From positions 1 to 64,000 of the forward strand of contig UQTE01000007.1 in assembly GCA_900543805.1 (NCBI GenBank): 64,000 nucleotides of DNA, given 5' to 3'. Positions 8,494 to 15,739 of this stretch are shown piece by piece. The stretch's first letter is position 1. Each line of letters opens with the position of its first letter. Below the pieces are notes generated by a model that saw nothing but the letters and a program-made list of their open reading frames with translations, was not told the origin of the DNA and did not search any database. The DNA comes from an uncultured Sutterella sp. Lineage in GTDB: Bacteria; Pseudomonadota; Gammaproteobacteria; Burkholderiales; Burkholderiaceae_F. A program made the translations under genes and the position numbers.

Positions 8494-9675
8494 ATGAAAG
8501 GATTCGCCGCGTTTACGCCCACCCGCATTCTCTTCGGCGCGGGCTCGCTCTCGCAGCTCTCCGGAAAAGACATCCCCGCGCGCAAGGTGCTGCTCGTCAC
8601 GGGCGTCGGAGGAAGTCTCCGGCGAAACGGCACGCTCGCCAAAGTGGAGGCCATGCTCGCGCGCGAAGGAGTCGAATTCGTCGCCTTCCCGTCGGTCGAG
8701 CCCAATCCGTCGGATGAAACCGTCATGAAGGGGGCCGAGGCCGCTCGCGAAAACGGCTGCGGCGCGCTTCTCGCCGTGGGCGGCGGCTCCGTCATGGACG
8801 CGGCCAAACTCATGTCCGCCATGGCGACAAACGAAGGAACCCTTTGGGACTACGCACAGGCCGGCACGGGCGGAAAGCAGGCTTTCACGAACGATCCGCT
8901 TCCCTTGATCGCCGTCACGACGACCGCCGGGACGGGTTCCGAAGTGGACGCGGGCGGCGTCATCACGAACCACGTCACGAAGGAAAAGCTGGGCTTCGGC
9001 GATCCGCGTCTCTTCCCAACGGTGGGCGTCGTGGACCCGGAACTCATGCTCACGGTTCCTCCCTCCTACACGGCCTATCAGGGCTTCGACGCGCTCTTCC
9101 ACGCCGTCGAGGGCTATGTCTCGGGCGTCGCGACGCCGATGTCGGACGTCTTTGCGAAGGAATCCGTGCGGCTTCTCGCCGCGTATCTTCCCGTCGCAGT
9201 TCGCGACGGCTCGAACCTCGAAGCGCGCTCCAAGGTGGCGTTTGCCAGCACGCTCTCGGGGCTCGTTATGGTGACGGGCGGTCTGACGAGCCAGCACGCG
9301 CTCGAGCACAGCCTCTCGGCCCTGCACACGGAACTTCCCCACGGCGCGGGCCTCATTCTCCTCTCGCTTCACTACTTCGGGAAGATGATCGAAAAGGGCG
9401 CCTCGCTCGAGCGCTTCGTCACGATGGCGAAGTGCCTCGGTCACCCCTGCGCGGAACGTCCCGAGGACTTTCTCGTCGCGCTCGCAAACCTCGAGAAGGC
9501 CTGCGGTGTGCTTGACCTTGACGCTTCGGCCTGGGGCTTTGCGCCGGACGACGTCGAGTGGCTCGTCGAAAACGTTCTCGCTACGGGCACCAAGCAGTTT
9601 AAGCGCGACGCCGTGCCCTTTGCGCGAGAAGACCTCGTCGACATCTATGCGAAGACGCTCGCTGCTAAGGCCTGA
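8494..9675 (+). CDS. Iron-containing (type III) alcohol dehydrogenase
   Basis: This is an NAD(P)-dependent group III alcohol dehydrogenase of 393 aa, interconverting an alcohol and an aldehyde or ketone in the cytoplasm. The GGGS nucleotide motif (AVGGGSVMDAAKLM) lies near residue 92, followed by TTAGTGSEVD. The metal-binding region includes the YQGFDALFHAVEGY segment and the two later His of SQHALEHSL and LPHGAGL. It starts at 8494 behind AAGGAG. It is the last gene of the dnaQ transcript and is followed by a strong hairpin terminator. A second, divergent group III enzyme lies near 60 kb. The exact substrate is not predictable. Confidence 0.9.
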   Translation: MKGFAAFTPTRILFGAGSLSQLSGKDIPARKVLLVTGVGGSLRRNGTLAKVEAMLAREGVEFVAFPSVEPNPSDETVMKGAEAARENGCGALLAVGGGSVMDAAKLMSAMATNEGTLWDYAQAGTGGKQAFTNDPLPLIAVTTTAGTGSEVDAGGVITNHVTKEKLGFGDPRLFPTVGVVDPELMLTVPPSYTAYQGFDALFHAVEGYVSGVATPMSDVFAKESVRLLAAYLPVAVRDGSNLEARSKVAFASTLSGLVMVTGGLTSQHALEHSLSALHTELPHGAGLILLSLHYFGKMIEKGASLERFVTMAKCLGHPCAERPEDFLVALANLEKACGVLDLDASAWGFAPDDVEWLVENVLATGTKQFKRDAVPFAREDLVDIYAKTLAAKA

Positions 9676-9733
9676 GTCGGGGTGCTGAAATAAAGTCCCG
9701 ATCGGGAATCCAAATCTTCCGGTTGAAAGGCAT

Positions 9734-9777
9734 AAAAAAAAGGGCCCGTACGAAAGAAACCGTGCGGGCCCGAATTT
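9734..9777. terminator. Bidirectional terminator between the Fe-ADH and ZIP genes
   Basis: GGGCCCGTACG pairs with CGTGCGGGCCC around a short loop, flanked by an A-run on the left and a T-run on the right. It can therefore work for both convergent genes. Confidence 0.85.
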
Positions 9778-9794
9778 TTGTTCGCGCAAGGACC

Positions 9795-10613
9795 TTAGCC
9801 GAGACCGACGTCGAGGGCCATCATGAGGACGAACCCCGCGACGACCGAGAGCGTCCCCGCGTCGGAGTGTTCGGTGAGATGCGCCGACGGAATCAGTTCC
9901 TCGACGACCACGTAGATCATGGCCCCCGCCGCAAAGGCAAGGAACCACGGCAGAAGCGCTCCCGTCGTGCCGACGAGCAGCACGGCAAGCACGCCGAATA
10001 CGAGTTCGGCGAGCCCGGATACGGATCCCGCAAGGAAGGCCTTCCAGCGGGACATGCCGTCCTGCATCAGGGGCAAGGCGACGGCCGCGCCTTCCGGAAT
10101 GTTCTGAATGCCCATGCCGAGCGCCAATGCAAGGGCGCCCGCCAGAAGCGACGGATCGTCCGCGGCCATGCCGATCGAAAGCCCCACGGACATGCCTTCG
10201 GGGATGTTGTGAAGCGTAACGGCGAGAAAGAGAAGCGTCGAGCGCGCCAGTTTCGTCTTCGGGCCTTCCGACTCCTTGGCGCCCGGGTGCAGGTGCGGAA
10301 GCAGCCGGTCGAGCGAAAAGATAAAGAGAACGCCCATGAGAAAGCCGCCGACGGCGGGTAAGAGAGGAGAGTCGCCGCGCGCCTCCACCATGTCCATCGC
10401 CGGGATGAGGAGCGACCAGACGGACGCGGCCACCATCACGCCCGCGGCAAACCCGAGCGAGACGGTCTGCATGAAGGCGTTGTGCACGCGTCCGGGAAGG
10501 AGCACGACCGCCGCCCCCACGGCCGTCATGAAGAAGGTGAAGCCCGTGGCGCCCGCCGCCGCGGCGACGGGAGAGGCGTGCGAGAGAGTGTCGAGAAAAA
10601 GCGAATCGAGCAT
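9795..10613 (-). CDS. ZIP-family divalent metal transporter (GufA-like)
   Basis: This 272-aa integral membrane transporter belongs to the ZIP family, which typically imports Zn2+ or related divalent cations into the cytoplasm. About eight transmembrane segments are visible. The two intramembrane metal-binding motifs are HNIPEGMSVGLS (TM4) and QNIPEGAAVALP (TM5). A short His-containing loop (LLPHLHPG) lies between TM3 and TM4, and VVEELIPSAHL lies in a later helix. The pattern fits the GufA subgroup better than ZupT. No metal regulator or partner is adjacent, so the metal is uncertain. Confidence 0.88.
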   Translation of the reverse strand: MLDSLFLDTLSHASPVAAAAGATGFTFFMTAVGAAVVLLPGRVHNAFMQTVSLGFAAGVMVAASVWSLLIPAMDMVEARGDSPLLPAVGGFLMGVLFIFSLDRLLPHLHPGAKESEGPKTKLARSTLLFLAVTLHNIPEGMSVGLSIGMAADDPSLLAGALALALGMGIQNIPEGAAVALPLMQDGMSRWKAFLAGSVSGLAELVFGVLAVLLVGTTGALLPWFLAFAAGAMIYVVVEELIPSAHLTEHSDAGTLSVVAGFVLMMALDVGLG

Positions 10614-10933
10614 GCGGGAAATTTATTGAGAAGGATTCTTATCTGTAACGTATCGATAGACTACCGCAAAGACGGGCGATTCGGTGGAAAGGACGTCGTC
10701 CGCCTTTTTATCGGAGAGATTGAAAATAACAAAGTCGACGACGGGGACGCGGGCGGGCGTTCTTCGTCTTTTGAATCCGGCTCGATTCCGGAGCGTCGCA
10801 TGCCGTCTCCGCGTCGACCAGACCGGCAGGCCCGTCTCATCGGACCTGCCGTGTCCTGAGCGCAATTTCATTCTTTGAGGCGGACCGTACGCGAAGACGC
10901 GGTCCGTCCTTTGCACGTCCTTTTCTTCTTTCG
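10614..10933. other. Intergenic region with two hairpins
   Basis: No convincing gene is present in these 320 bases. GGCAGGCCC pairs with GGACCTGCC at 10825-10850 with one wobble. A second stem, CGGACCG with CGGTCCG, spans roughly 10881-10907 just after the stop of the upstream solute-binding lipoprotein gene. The latter probably ends that transcript, although no T-run follows it. The ZIP promoter should lie at the left side. Confidence 0.4.
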
Positions 10934-11980
10934 TCACTTCTCGATGACGGCGGCGTTCTTGAGGATATCCTCTGGAATCGTCAGTCCGATCGCCTTGGCG
11001 GTGGCGAGGTTGATGAGGGGCTTTTGCGCGTCCTGCGTCTGAATCGCCATGTCGGCGGGCTTCGATTTCCCTTCGAGAATGTCGGCCGCCATCGTGCCCG
11101 ACATGCGCCCGAGGGTGTAGTAGTCAACGGCGATCGTCGCGAGACAGCCGCCGCGGATCAGGGCTTCGTCGCCCGGAATCGTCGGGATCTTGGCGTCCTT
11201 CGCCGCCTTGGCGAGGATGGACGTGCCCGCCGCCAAAACGTTGTCGGTCGGGAACCAGAGACCCGCCACCTTGCCCGAAAGGCTCGTCACCGCCTGCTGA
11301 ATGTCGTTCACGGACGAGACCGTCGCTTCCAAGACCTCCACGCCCTTGGCGGCCGCGGCCTTTTTGAAGATTTCCACCTGGAAGGCCGAATTCACTTCGC
11401 CCGCGTTGAAGAGGACGCCCACGGTCTTGGCGTTGCCGGTAAGCGCGAGGAAAAGGTCGAGCTGCCGCGCGATCGGGCCGATGTTGGAGACGCCCGTGAC
11501 GTTGGTGCCGGGCTTCTCGTTCGTCTTCACGACCTTGGCCGCTTCAAAGCTCGTCACGGCCGTCGCGACGATCGGAATGTCGCGGGTTGCCCGCGCCATC
11601 GCCTGCGTGGCGGGCGTGGAGACGGCGAAAATGAGTTGCGCCTTTTCGGAGAGGAAGCGCGCGCCGATGTTCTGCAGCGTCGCCTGATCGCCCTGGGCGT
11701 TTTGACGGTCGACAGCGATTTTCTCGCCGTCTTTGAAGCCGCGGGCGGCGAGTTCGTCGAGAAAGCCCTTCACGGACAAATCGAGCGCTTCGTGTTCGAC
11801 GAGTTCGCAAATCCCCACGGGGATTTTGTCGGCGGCGCCGGCGGCGCTCGAAGCGGCGGGGGTCGCTTGCTTGTCGCAGCCTGCGGTGAGGCCCGTAACG
11901 AGCGCGGCGCAGCAGAGAGCGGCAAAGCGGCGGCGCGTAAAGGCGAAGGAAGAAAGAGAGGAAGGAAAGTCGTGCGTCAT
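10934..11980 (-). CDS. ABC transporter solute-binding lipoprotein, TrpX/ABC_sub_bind family
   Basis: The protein has 348 aa and belongs to the family typified by tryptophan/tyrosine-binding proteins of the TrpX type. The N-terminus combines a Tat-like FTRRRF with a lipobox LVTGLTAGC, so the mature form is a lipid-anchored periplasmic protein. Family signatures include NAQGDQATLQNIGARFLSEK, IFAVSTPATQAMARAT and the IPTIPGDEALIRGGCLATIAVD block. I start at 11980, behind AGGA. No permease or ATPase gene is adjacent, so it is an orphan in this window. The leader upstream contains a tyrosine-coding attenuator, which points to tyrosine as the ligand (inference). Confidence 0.88.
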   Translation of the reverse strand: MTHDFPSSLSSFAFTRRRFAALCCAALVTGLTAGCDKQATPAASSAAGAADKIPVGICELVEHEALDLSVKGFLDELAARGFKDGEKIAVDRQNAQGDQATLQNIGARFLSEKAQLIFAVSTPATQAMARATRDIPIVATAVTSFEAAKVVKTNEKPGTNVTGVSNIGPIARQLDLFLALTGNAKTVGVLFNAGEVNSAFQVEIFKKAAAAKGVEVLEATVSSVNDIQQAVTSLSGKVAGLWFPTDNVLAAGTSILAKAAKDAKIPTIPGDEALIRGGCLATIAVDYYTLGRMSGTMAADILEGKSKPADMAIQTQDAQKPLINLATAKAIGLTIPEDILKNAAVIEK

Positions 11981-12061
11981 GATCTGGTTCCTGGTCGATG
12001 GAGGCTTCCCGAAGGAGGCCGGATTGGGAATCGAAGGACTTGCGCGACTTTTCGCAGATCC

Positions 12062-12093
12062 CAAAAACTGAAAAACCCGCTCAAGTCGCGGGT
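12062..12093 (-). terminator. Attenuator terminator (segments 3:4) of the Tyr leader
   Basis: On the minus strand, ACCCGC (12093-12088) pairs with GCGGGT (12080-12075) around a 7-nt loop. The stem runs into a broken T-tract of five T, CAG and five T. Its 5' arm is also the target of the competing antiterminator segment at 12123-12131. It lies between the leader peptide and the solute-binding protein gene, which is the position expected for transcription attenuation. Confidence 0.82.
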
Positions 12094-12131
12094 CGGTTTC
12101 GAATCTTTGGGGACGAACGCGTCCAACCCGC
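12088..12131 (-). promoter_or_regulatory. Antiterminator pairing of the Tyr leader
   Basis: Segment 2 (GCGGGUUGG, 12131-12123) begins one nucleotide after the leader-peptide stop codon. It can form nine base pairs, one of them G-U, with CCGACCCGC (12096-12088). That pairing sequesters the 5' arm of the terminator. A ribosome stalled at the Tyr codons leaves segment 2 free. A ribosome reaching the stop codon covers it, and the terminator then forms. Confidence 0.75.
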
Positions 12132-12132
12132 T

Positions 12133-12195
12133 CTATTGGAAGAGAGGGTAATAGTAATAACCGCAAACGGGGCGTGTGATCGTGTTCGTCATCAT
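12133..12195 (-). CDS. Leader peptide with four consecutive tyrosine codons
   Basis: This is a 20-residue peptide, MMTNTITRPVCGYYYYPLFQ. The Tyr codons TAT TAC TAT TAC occupy 12159-12148 and the stop is at 12133. A run of codons for one amino acid, ending just before overlapping antiterminator and terminator hairpins, is the hallmark of an attenuator leader. Low charged tyrosyl-tRNA would stall the ribosome there and allow transcription of the downstream solute-binding protein. The two adjacent ATG codons have no obvious Shine-Dalgarno sequence. A weak promoter-like pair just upstream leaves open a very short or leaderless 5' end. Confidence 0.8.
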   Translation of the reverse strand: MMTNTITRPVCGYYYYPLFQ

Positions 12196-12255
12196 GACAG
12201 ATAAGTTAGCACGTGTCGTTCTTTTTCGGAATAGGGCGATTTGCGTAGAGACGCG

Positions 12256-12283
12256 AAAGCCCGGCCTTCGGGGACCGGGCTTT
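12256..12283 (-). terminator. htpG terminator
   Basis: AAAGCCCGG (12256-12264) and CCGGGCTTT (12275-12283) form a perfect 9-bp stem with a 10-nt loop. It lies 22 nt after the htpG stop codon and ahead of the Tyr leader. Confidence 0.75.
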
Positions 12284-12304
12284 CGATGAGGGCGATTCGG
12301 AGGA

Positions 12305-14209
12305 TCAGCCGACGAGGAGCGCATTGAGGCGCTTCACGAACCCGGCCGGGTCCTTCAGGGTGCCCTGGTCGGCAAGGAGCGCCTGGTCGAAGATCACTTC
12401 GGCCCAGGAGGCGAAGCGGGCTTCGTCCTTTTCCGCAAAGGCCCGCTTGATGAGCGGATGCTGCGGATTGATTTCGAGCGTGTAGCTGTCTTCGGGCAGA
12501 GCGTGGCCGGCGGCCTCCAGCATGCGGCGCATCTGCGGCGTCATCATCTGGTCGGCATCGCCAACGACGCAGGAGGGGCTGTCGACCAATCGGTTCGTCA
12601 CGCGGACGTCCTTCACGCGGTCTCCGAGAACCTTCTTCAGGCGCGCCACGTCGTCGGCCGCTTCCTTCGCGGCTTCTTCCTTGGCCTTTTCCTCTTCCTT
12701 GTCGGCGAGATCACCGAGTTCGAGGTCGGCGGCGGTCGCGCTCACGAAGCCGTGGCCCTCGAATTCGCGCAGTTCCGACATCATCCACTCGTCGATGCGG
12801 TCCCAAAGGAGAATGACTTCGACGTCCTTCTTCTTCAGAGCTTCAAGGTAGGGCGAGTTGACCGCGCCGTCGCGGTTGCCGGCGATCAGGTAGTAGATCT
12901 TCTTCTGACCTTCGGGCATGCGCTTGACGTAGTCGGCAAGCGAGACGAGCCCCGGCTCCTCGGCGGTGCCGAGTTCCTTCGTCGTGGCAAAACGAAGAAG
13001 CTTCACGATCTTTTCGCGGTTCGAGGCGTCTTCGACGACGCCTTCCTTCAGAACGCGGCCGAACTGCGTCCAGAAGGTGCGGTACTTTTCGCCGTCTTCC
13101 GCGAGTTTTTCGATCATGTCGAGAGAACGCTTCGTCACGGCACGCTTCAACTTCGAGACGACGCGGCTTTCCTGCAGAAGTTCACGCGAGACGTTGAGCG
13201 GGAGATCGTTCGTGTCGATCAAACCGCGCACGAAGCGCAGGTAGTTCGGCAGGAAGGCGTCCGCCTTTTCCATGATGAAGACGCGCTGCACGAAGAGCTT
13301 CAGGCCCTGCTGCTGATCGCGGCTGTAAAGGTCCCACGGGGCTTCGGACGGAAGATAGAGAAGCGACGTGTATTCAAGGTCGCCCTCGACGCGGTTGTGC
13401 GCCCAGGCGAGGGGATCCGAGTAGTCGTGAGCAAGGTGCTTGTAGAAGGCCTTGTACTGTTCTTCCGTCACGTCCTTCGGAGCCAACGTCCAGAGGGCCT
13501 TGGCGTCGTTCACCTGCGACCATTCGCCTTCGGGGACGACTTCGTCCTCCTTTTTGTCGGCGGGTTCGGGCGCCTTCGTCCAGAGGTAGACCGGCGTCGC
13601 GATGTGGTCGGAATACTTCGTGATCGTGCTGCGAAGCGTCCACTCGTCGAGGAAGGACTTGTCTTCGTCCTTGAGGTGCAGGATCACGTCGGTACCGCGC
13701 GCGTCGCGGTGGGCGGGTTCGGACTCAAAGGTGCCGTTGCCGTCGGACGTCCAGCGGACGGCTTCGTCGGCGCCCGCCGTCGCGCTGCGGCTCACGACCG
13801 TGACGCGGTCGGCCACGACGAAGGCCGAGTAAAAGCCCACGCCGAACTGACCGATCAGCTGGCTGTCCTTGGCGGCGTCGCCCGAGAGCTTCGAGAGGAA
13901 CTCTTCGGTGCCGGACTTCGCAATCGTGCCGAGGTGCTGGTTCGCCTCTTCAAGCGTCATGCCGATGCCGTTGTCCGACACCGTGAGCGTCCCCGCTTCT
14001 TTGTCGGCCTTCACGCGGATTTGGAGGACCGGATCGTCCTTCGTCAGGTCCGGATTCGTAAGGGCGAGAAAGCGCAGCTTGTCGATCGCGTCGGAAGCGT
14101 TCGAGACGAGCTCGCGCAGGAACACTTCCTTGTTGGAATAAAGAGAATTGGCCAAAAGCTTCAGAAGTTTCGAAACTTCCGTCTGAAAACCATGGACTTC
14201 GGCAGCCAT
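12305..14209 (-). CDS. htpG: Molecular chaperone HtpG (bacterial Hsp90)
   Basis: This is a full-length Hsp90 chaperone of 634 aa that acts as a cytoplasmic ATP-driven dimer on client proteins. The GHKL ATPase domain is at the N-terminus: LYSNKEVFLRELVSNASDA near residue 23, then DNGIGM near residue 82, and GQFGVGFYSAFVVAD near residue 120. The middle domain carries NVSRELLQES. The C-terminal dimerisation domain ends at LLVG with no eukaryotic MEEVD. Upstream is an excellent sigma-32-type heat-shock promoter. An AGGAG lies about 13 nt before the ATG. Nothing unusual is seen in the protein. Confidence 0.97.
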   Translation of the reverse strand: MAAEVHGFQTEVSKLLKLLANSLYSNKEVFLRELVSNASDAIDKLRFLALTNPDLTKDDPVLQIRVKADKEAGTLTVSDNGIGMTLEEANQHLGTIAKSGTEEFLSKLSGDAAKDSQLIGQFGVGFYSAFVVADRVTVVSRSATAGADEAVRWTSDGNGTFESEPAHRDARGTDVILHLKDEDKSFLDEWTLRSTITKYSDHIATPVYLWTKAPEPADKKEDEVVPEGEWSQVNDAKALWTLAPKDVTEEQYKAFYKHLAHDYSDPLAWAHNRVEGDLEYTSLLYLPSEAPWDLYSRDQQQGLKLFVQRVFIMEKADAFLPNYLRFVRGLIDTNDLPLNVSRELLQESRVVSKLKRAVTKRSLDMIEKLAEDGEKYRTFWTQFGRVLKEGVVEDASNREKIVKLLRFATTKELGTAEEPGLVSLADYVKRMPEGQKKIYYLIAGNRDGAVNSPYLEALKKKDVEVILLWDRIDEWMMSELREFEGHGFVSATAADLELGDLADKEEEKAKEEAAKEAADDVARLKKVLGDRVKDVRVTNRLVDSPSCVVGDADQMMTPQMRRMLEAAGHALPEDSYTLEINPQHPLIKRAFAEKDEARFASWAEVIFDQALLADQGTLKDPAGFVKRLNALLVG

Positions 14210-14265
14210 TTTCGTTTGATACTCCTCTTCGGACGAGAACTTCGTCCTTTCTATGACAAGAAGGA

Positions 14266-14293
14266 ATATGGGGACGTTTCAGGGTTTTTCAAG
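14266..14293 (-). promoter_or_regulatory. Sigma-32 heat-shock promoter of htpG
   Basis: Minus-strand -35 CTTGAAA (14293-14287), a 13-nt spacer and -10 CCCCATAT (14273-14266) match the RpoH consensus almost base for base. The predicted transcript start near 14258 gives a 5' leader of about 50 nt. Confidence 0.88.
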
Positions 14294-14409
14294 TGCGAAG
14301 GGCGAGTGCCCAGAGGAAAGGACGAAGGGGTGTTTGCGTGCGACCGATTCCGTCGCATAACTTCGCTAGGATGTTTTGTTGTTGTGCCCGGAAACTGACG
14401 GAGGAGTGT

Positions 14410-15648
14410 ATGAACGGGACGGAAAAAGTGGAGACGAATTTCCCTGTGGTCTTAGACGTGTTGGCGCCGTCGGTGCGCTTTCCCGAAGAGAATGCCTTTT
14501 CGGCCTGCGGGCTTCGGGGAGCGCCCTTTCAGCGTCTTCGTCTCGCCGTTCTGATCGACGGCGACAATCAGGCGCCCGCGCCCGTCGAAAACTTCCTCAA
14601 GAAGCTTCCCGCCTACGGAAACGTGACCATGGGGCGGGTTTTCGGAAACTGGTCCAAACCCGCCTTCGGAGCGTGGTCGGACTTTTGTCGCCGTACCGGC
14701 TTCAGTGCCCGTCAGCAGCACGACTACGTCACCGGCAAGAACGCGACCGACATCGCGCTCGTGATCGACGCGATGGAACTCGCTTTCGCCCGCAACGTGG
14801 AAGGATTCGTTCTGATCACGGCCGACAGCGATTTCACGCCGCTTGCCGTGCGGCTTCGGGAACTGGGTTTCGTCGTGATCGGTGCGGGCCGGGCCGCAGC
14901 GGCTTCCCTTGCGGCTGCTTGCACGCAATACCATCGTCTCGACGAGAATCAGCCCAAGATCGCGTGCGCCGAACCGGTGCGGTACGTCCGGATGGTCATT
15001 GAGGACCGATCGACCTTCACGCCGGTCCCGCCGACTGACGAGCCTTCCGTTGCCTGGTGCCGAGAGCACACGGATGAAATCGCCCGGCGCCTGAATGCCA
15101 AGGACTCTATTGACTTTCTGGCTCTCTCAACGGGTTCCGCAAGCATTCGAAAGCTTGCGTATCACGAGGTTCTGGGCGAGTTGTGGGCCCACTGGCGGAT
15201 CCGGGGCTGGACGCCCATTCGGGCGGTCGGACTCTACGTCACTCGGCGCATCGGCTCCTTTGAGAACAAATGGATCGGCGTGAAAAGGTACACGCAATTC
15301 TTCGGACGAAATTCCGATCTGTACGAGGTGTCCGGTCAGTACTACCGGCTGCGTTCTGCCTGGTACGACCTTTCGCCCCTCAAAGACTTTCCCTTCGTTT
15401 TGCCAGAACGTCCGACGGAGGAGAAGAAAACCGTGGCGGCGCCCGAGCATTCGGCGCCGGCGGTGGGCGCCACCGTGGCCGTACATGATGTCGAACCTTC
15501 CGAGAAAGCGGCGGAGCAGGGGACGCTTTTCACACTTCCCGAAGAAACGGTACCGATCTTGGGAAAAGCAAAACGGCCGCTGCTCCGCGTCTCGAGAAGG
15601 CTGATCGAACCCGTCCTCCCTGGCTTGGAGTTCGAGAAGGAGATTTAG
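14410..15648 (+). CDS. NYN-domain (PIN-like) putative RNase, LabA/DUF88 type
   Basis: The 412-aa protein has an N-terminal NYN domain, a PIN-fold putative metal-dependent ribonuclease. The acidic motifs are LAVLIDGDNQ near residue 45, KNATDIALVIDAMELAF near residue 110, and LITADSDFTPLAVRLRE near residue 138. The stretch from about residue 215 to 310 (EIARRLNAKDSIDF through YEVSGQYYRLR) looks like a winged-helix module that could correspond to the OST-HTH domain often fused to NYN. The tail is acidic and Pro/Ala-rich. It starts at 14410 behind GGAGGAG. It is convergent with the AAA+ ATPase gene, with 91 nt between the stops. RNA substrates are unknown. Confidence 0.82.
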   Translation: MNGTEKVETNFPVVLDVLAPSVRFPEENAFSACGLRGAPFQRLRLAVLIDGDNQAPAPVENFLKKLPAYGNVTMGRVFGNWSKPAFGAWSDFCRRTGFSARQQHDYVTGKNATDIALVIDAMELAFARNVEGFVLITADSDFTPLAVRLRELGFVVIGAGRAAAASLAAACTQYHRLDENQPKIACAEPVRYVRMVIEDRSTFTPVPPTDEPSVAWCREHTDEIARRLNAKDSIDFLALSTGSASIRKLAYHEVLGELWAHWRIRGWTPIRAVGLYVTRRIGSFENKWIGVKRYTQFFGRNSDLYEVSGQYYRLRSAWYDLSPLKDFPFVLPERPTEEKKTVAAPEHSAPAVGATVAVHDVEPSEKAAEQGTLFTLPEETVPILGKAKRPLLRVSRRLIEPVLPGLEFEKEI

Positions 15649-15739
15649 GAAACCCAAACGGTCTCGCCCGTAGCCGGCGGTTGATCCCCTTCCCGTTTCG
15701 TCGGAAGGGGATGCCATGGGCTTGCAGCGAGACCGATGA

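Noticed and set aside
10623..10937. A 104-codon minus-strand frame in the ZIP upstream region
   Set aside because: It has no ribosome-binding site, runs across two hairpins and the end of the upstream gene, and encodes an Arg-rich product with no domain.
12458..14398. Very long open frame (646 codons) antisense to htpG
   Set aside because: It is the mirror of a GC-rich conserved gene; the product is Arg/Val-rich with no recognisable domain, and htpG on the other strand is certain.
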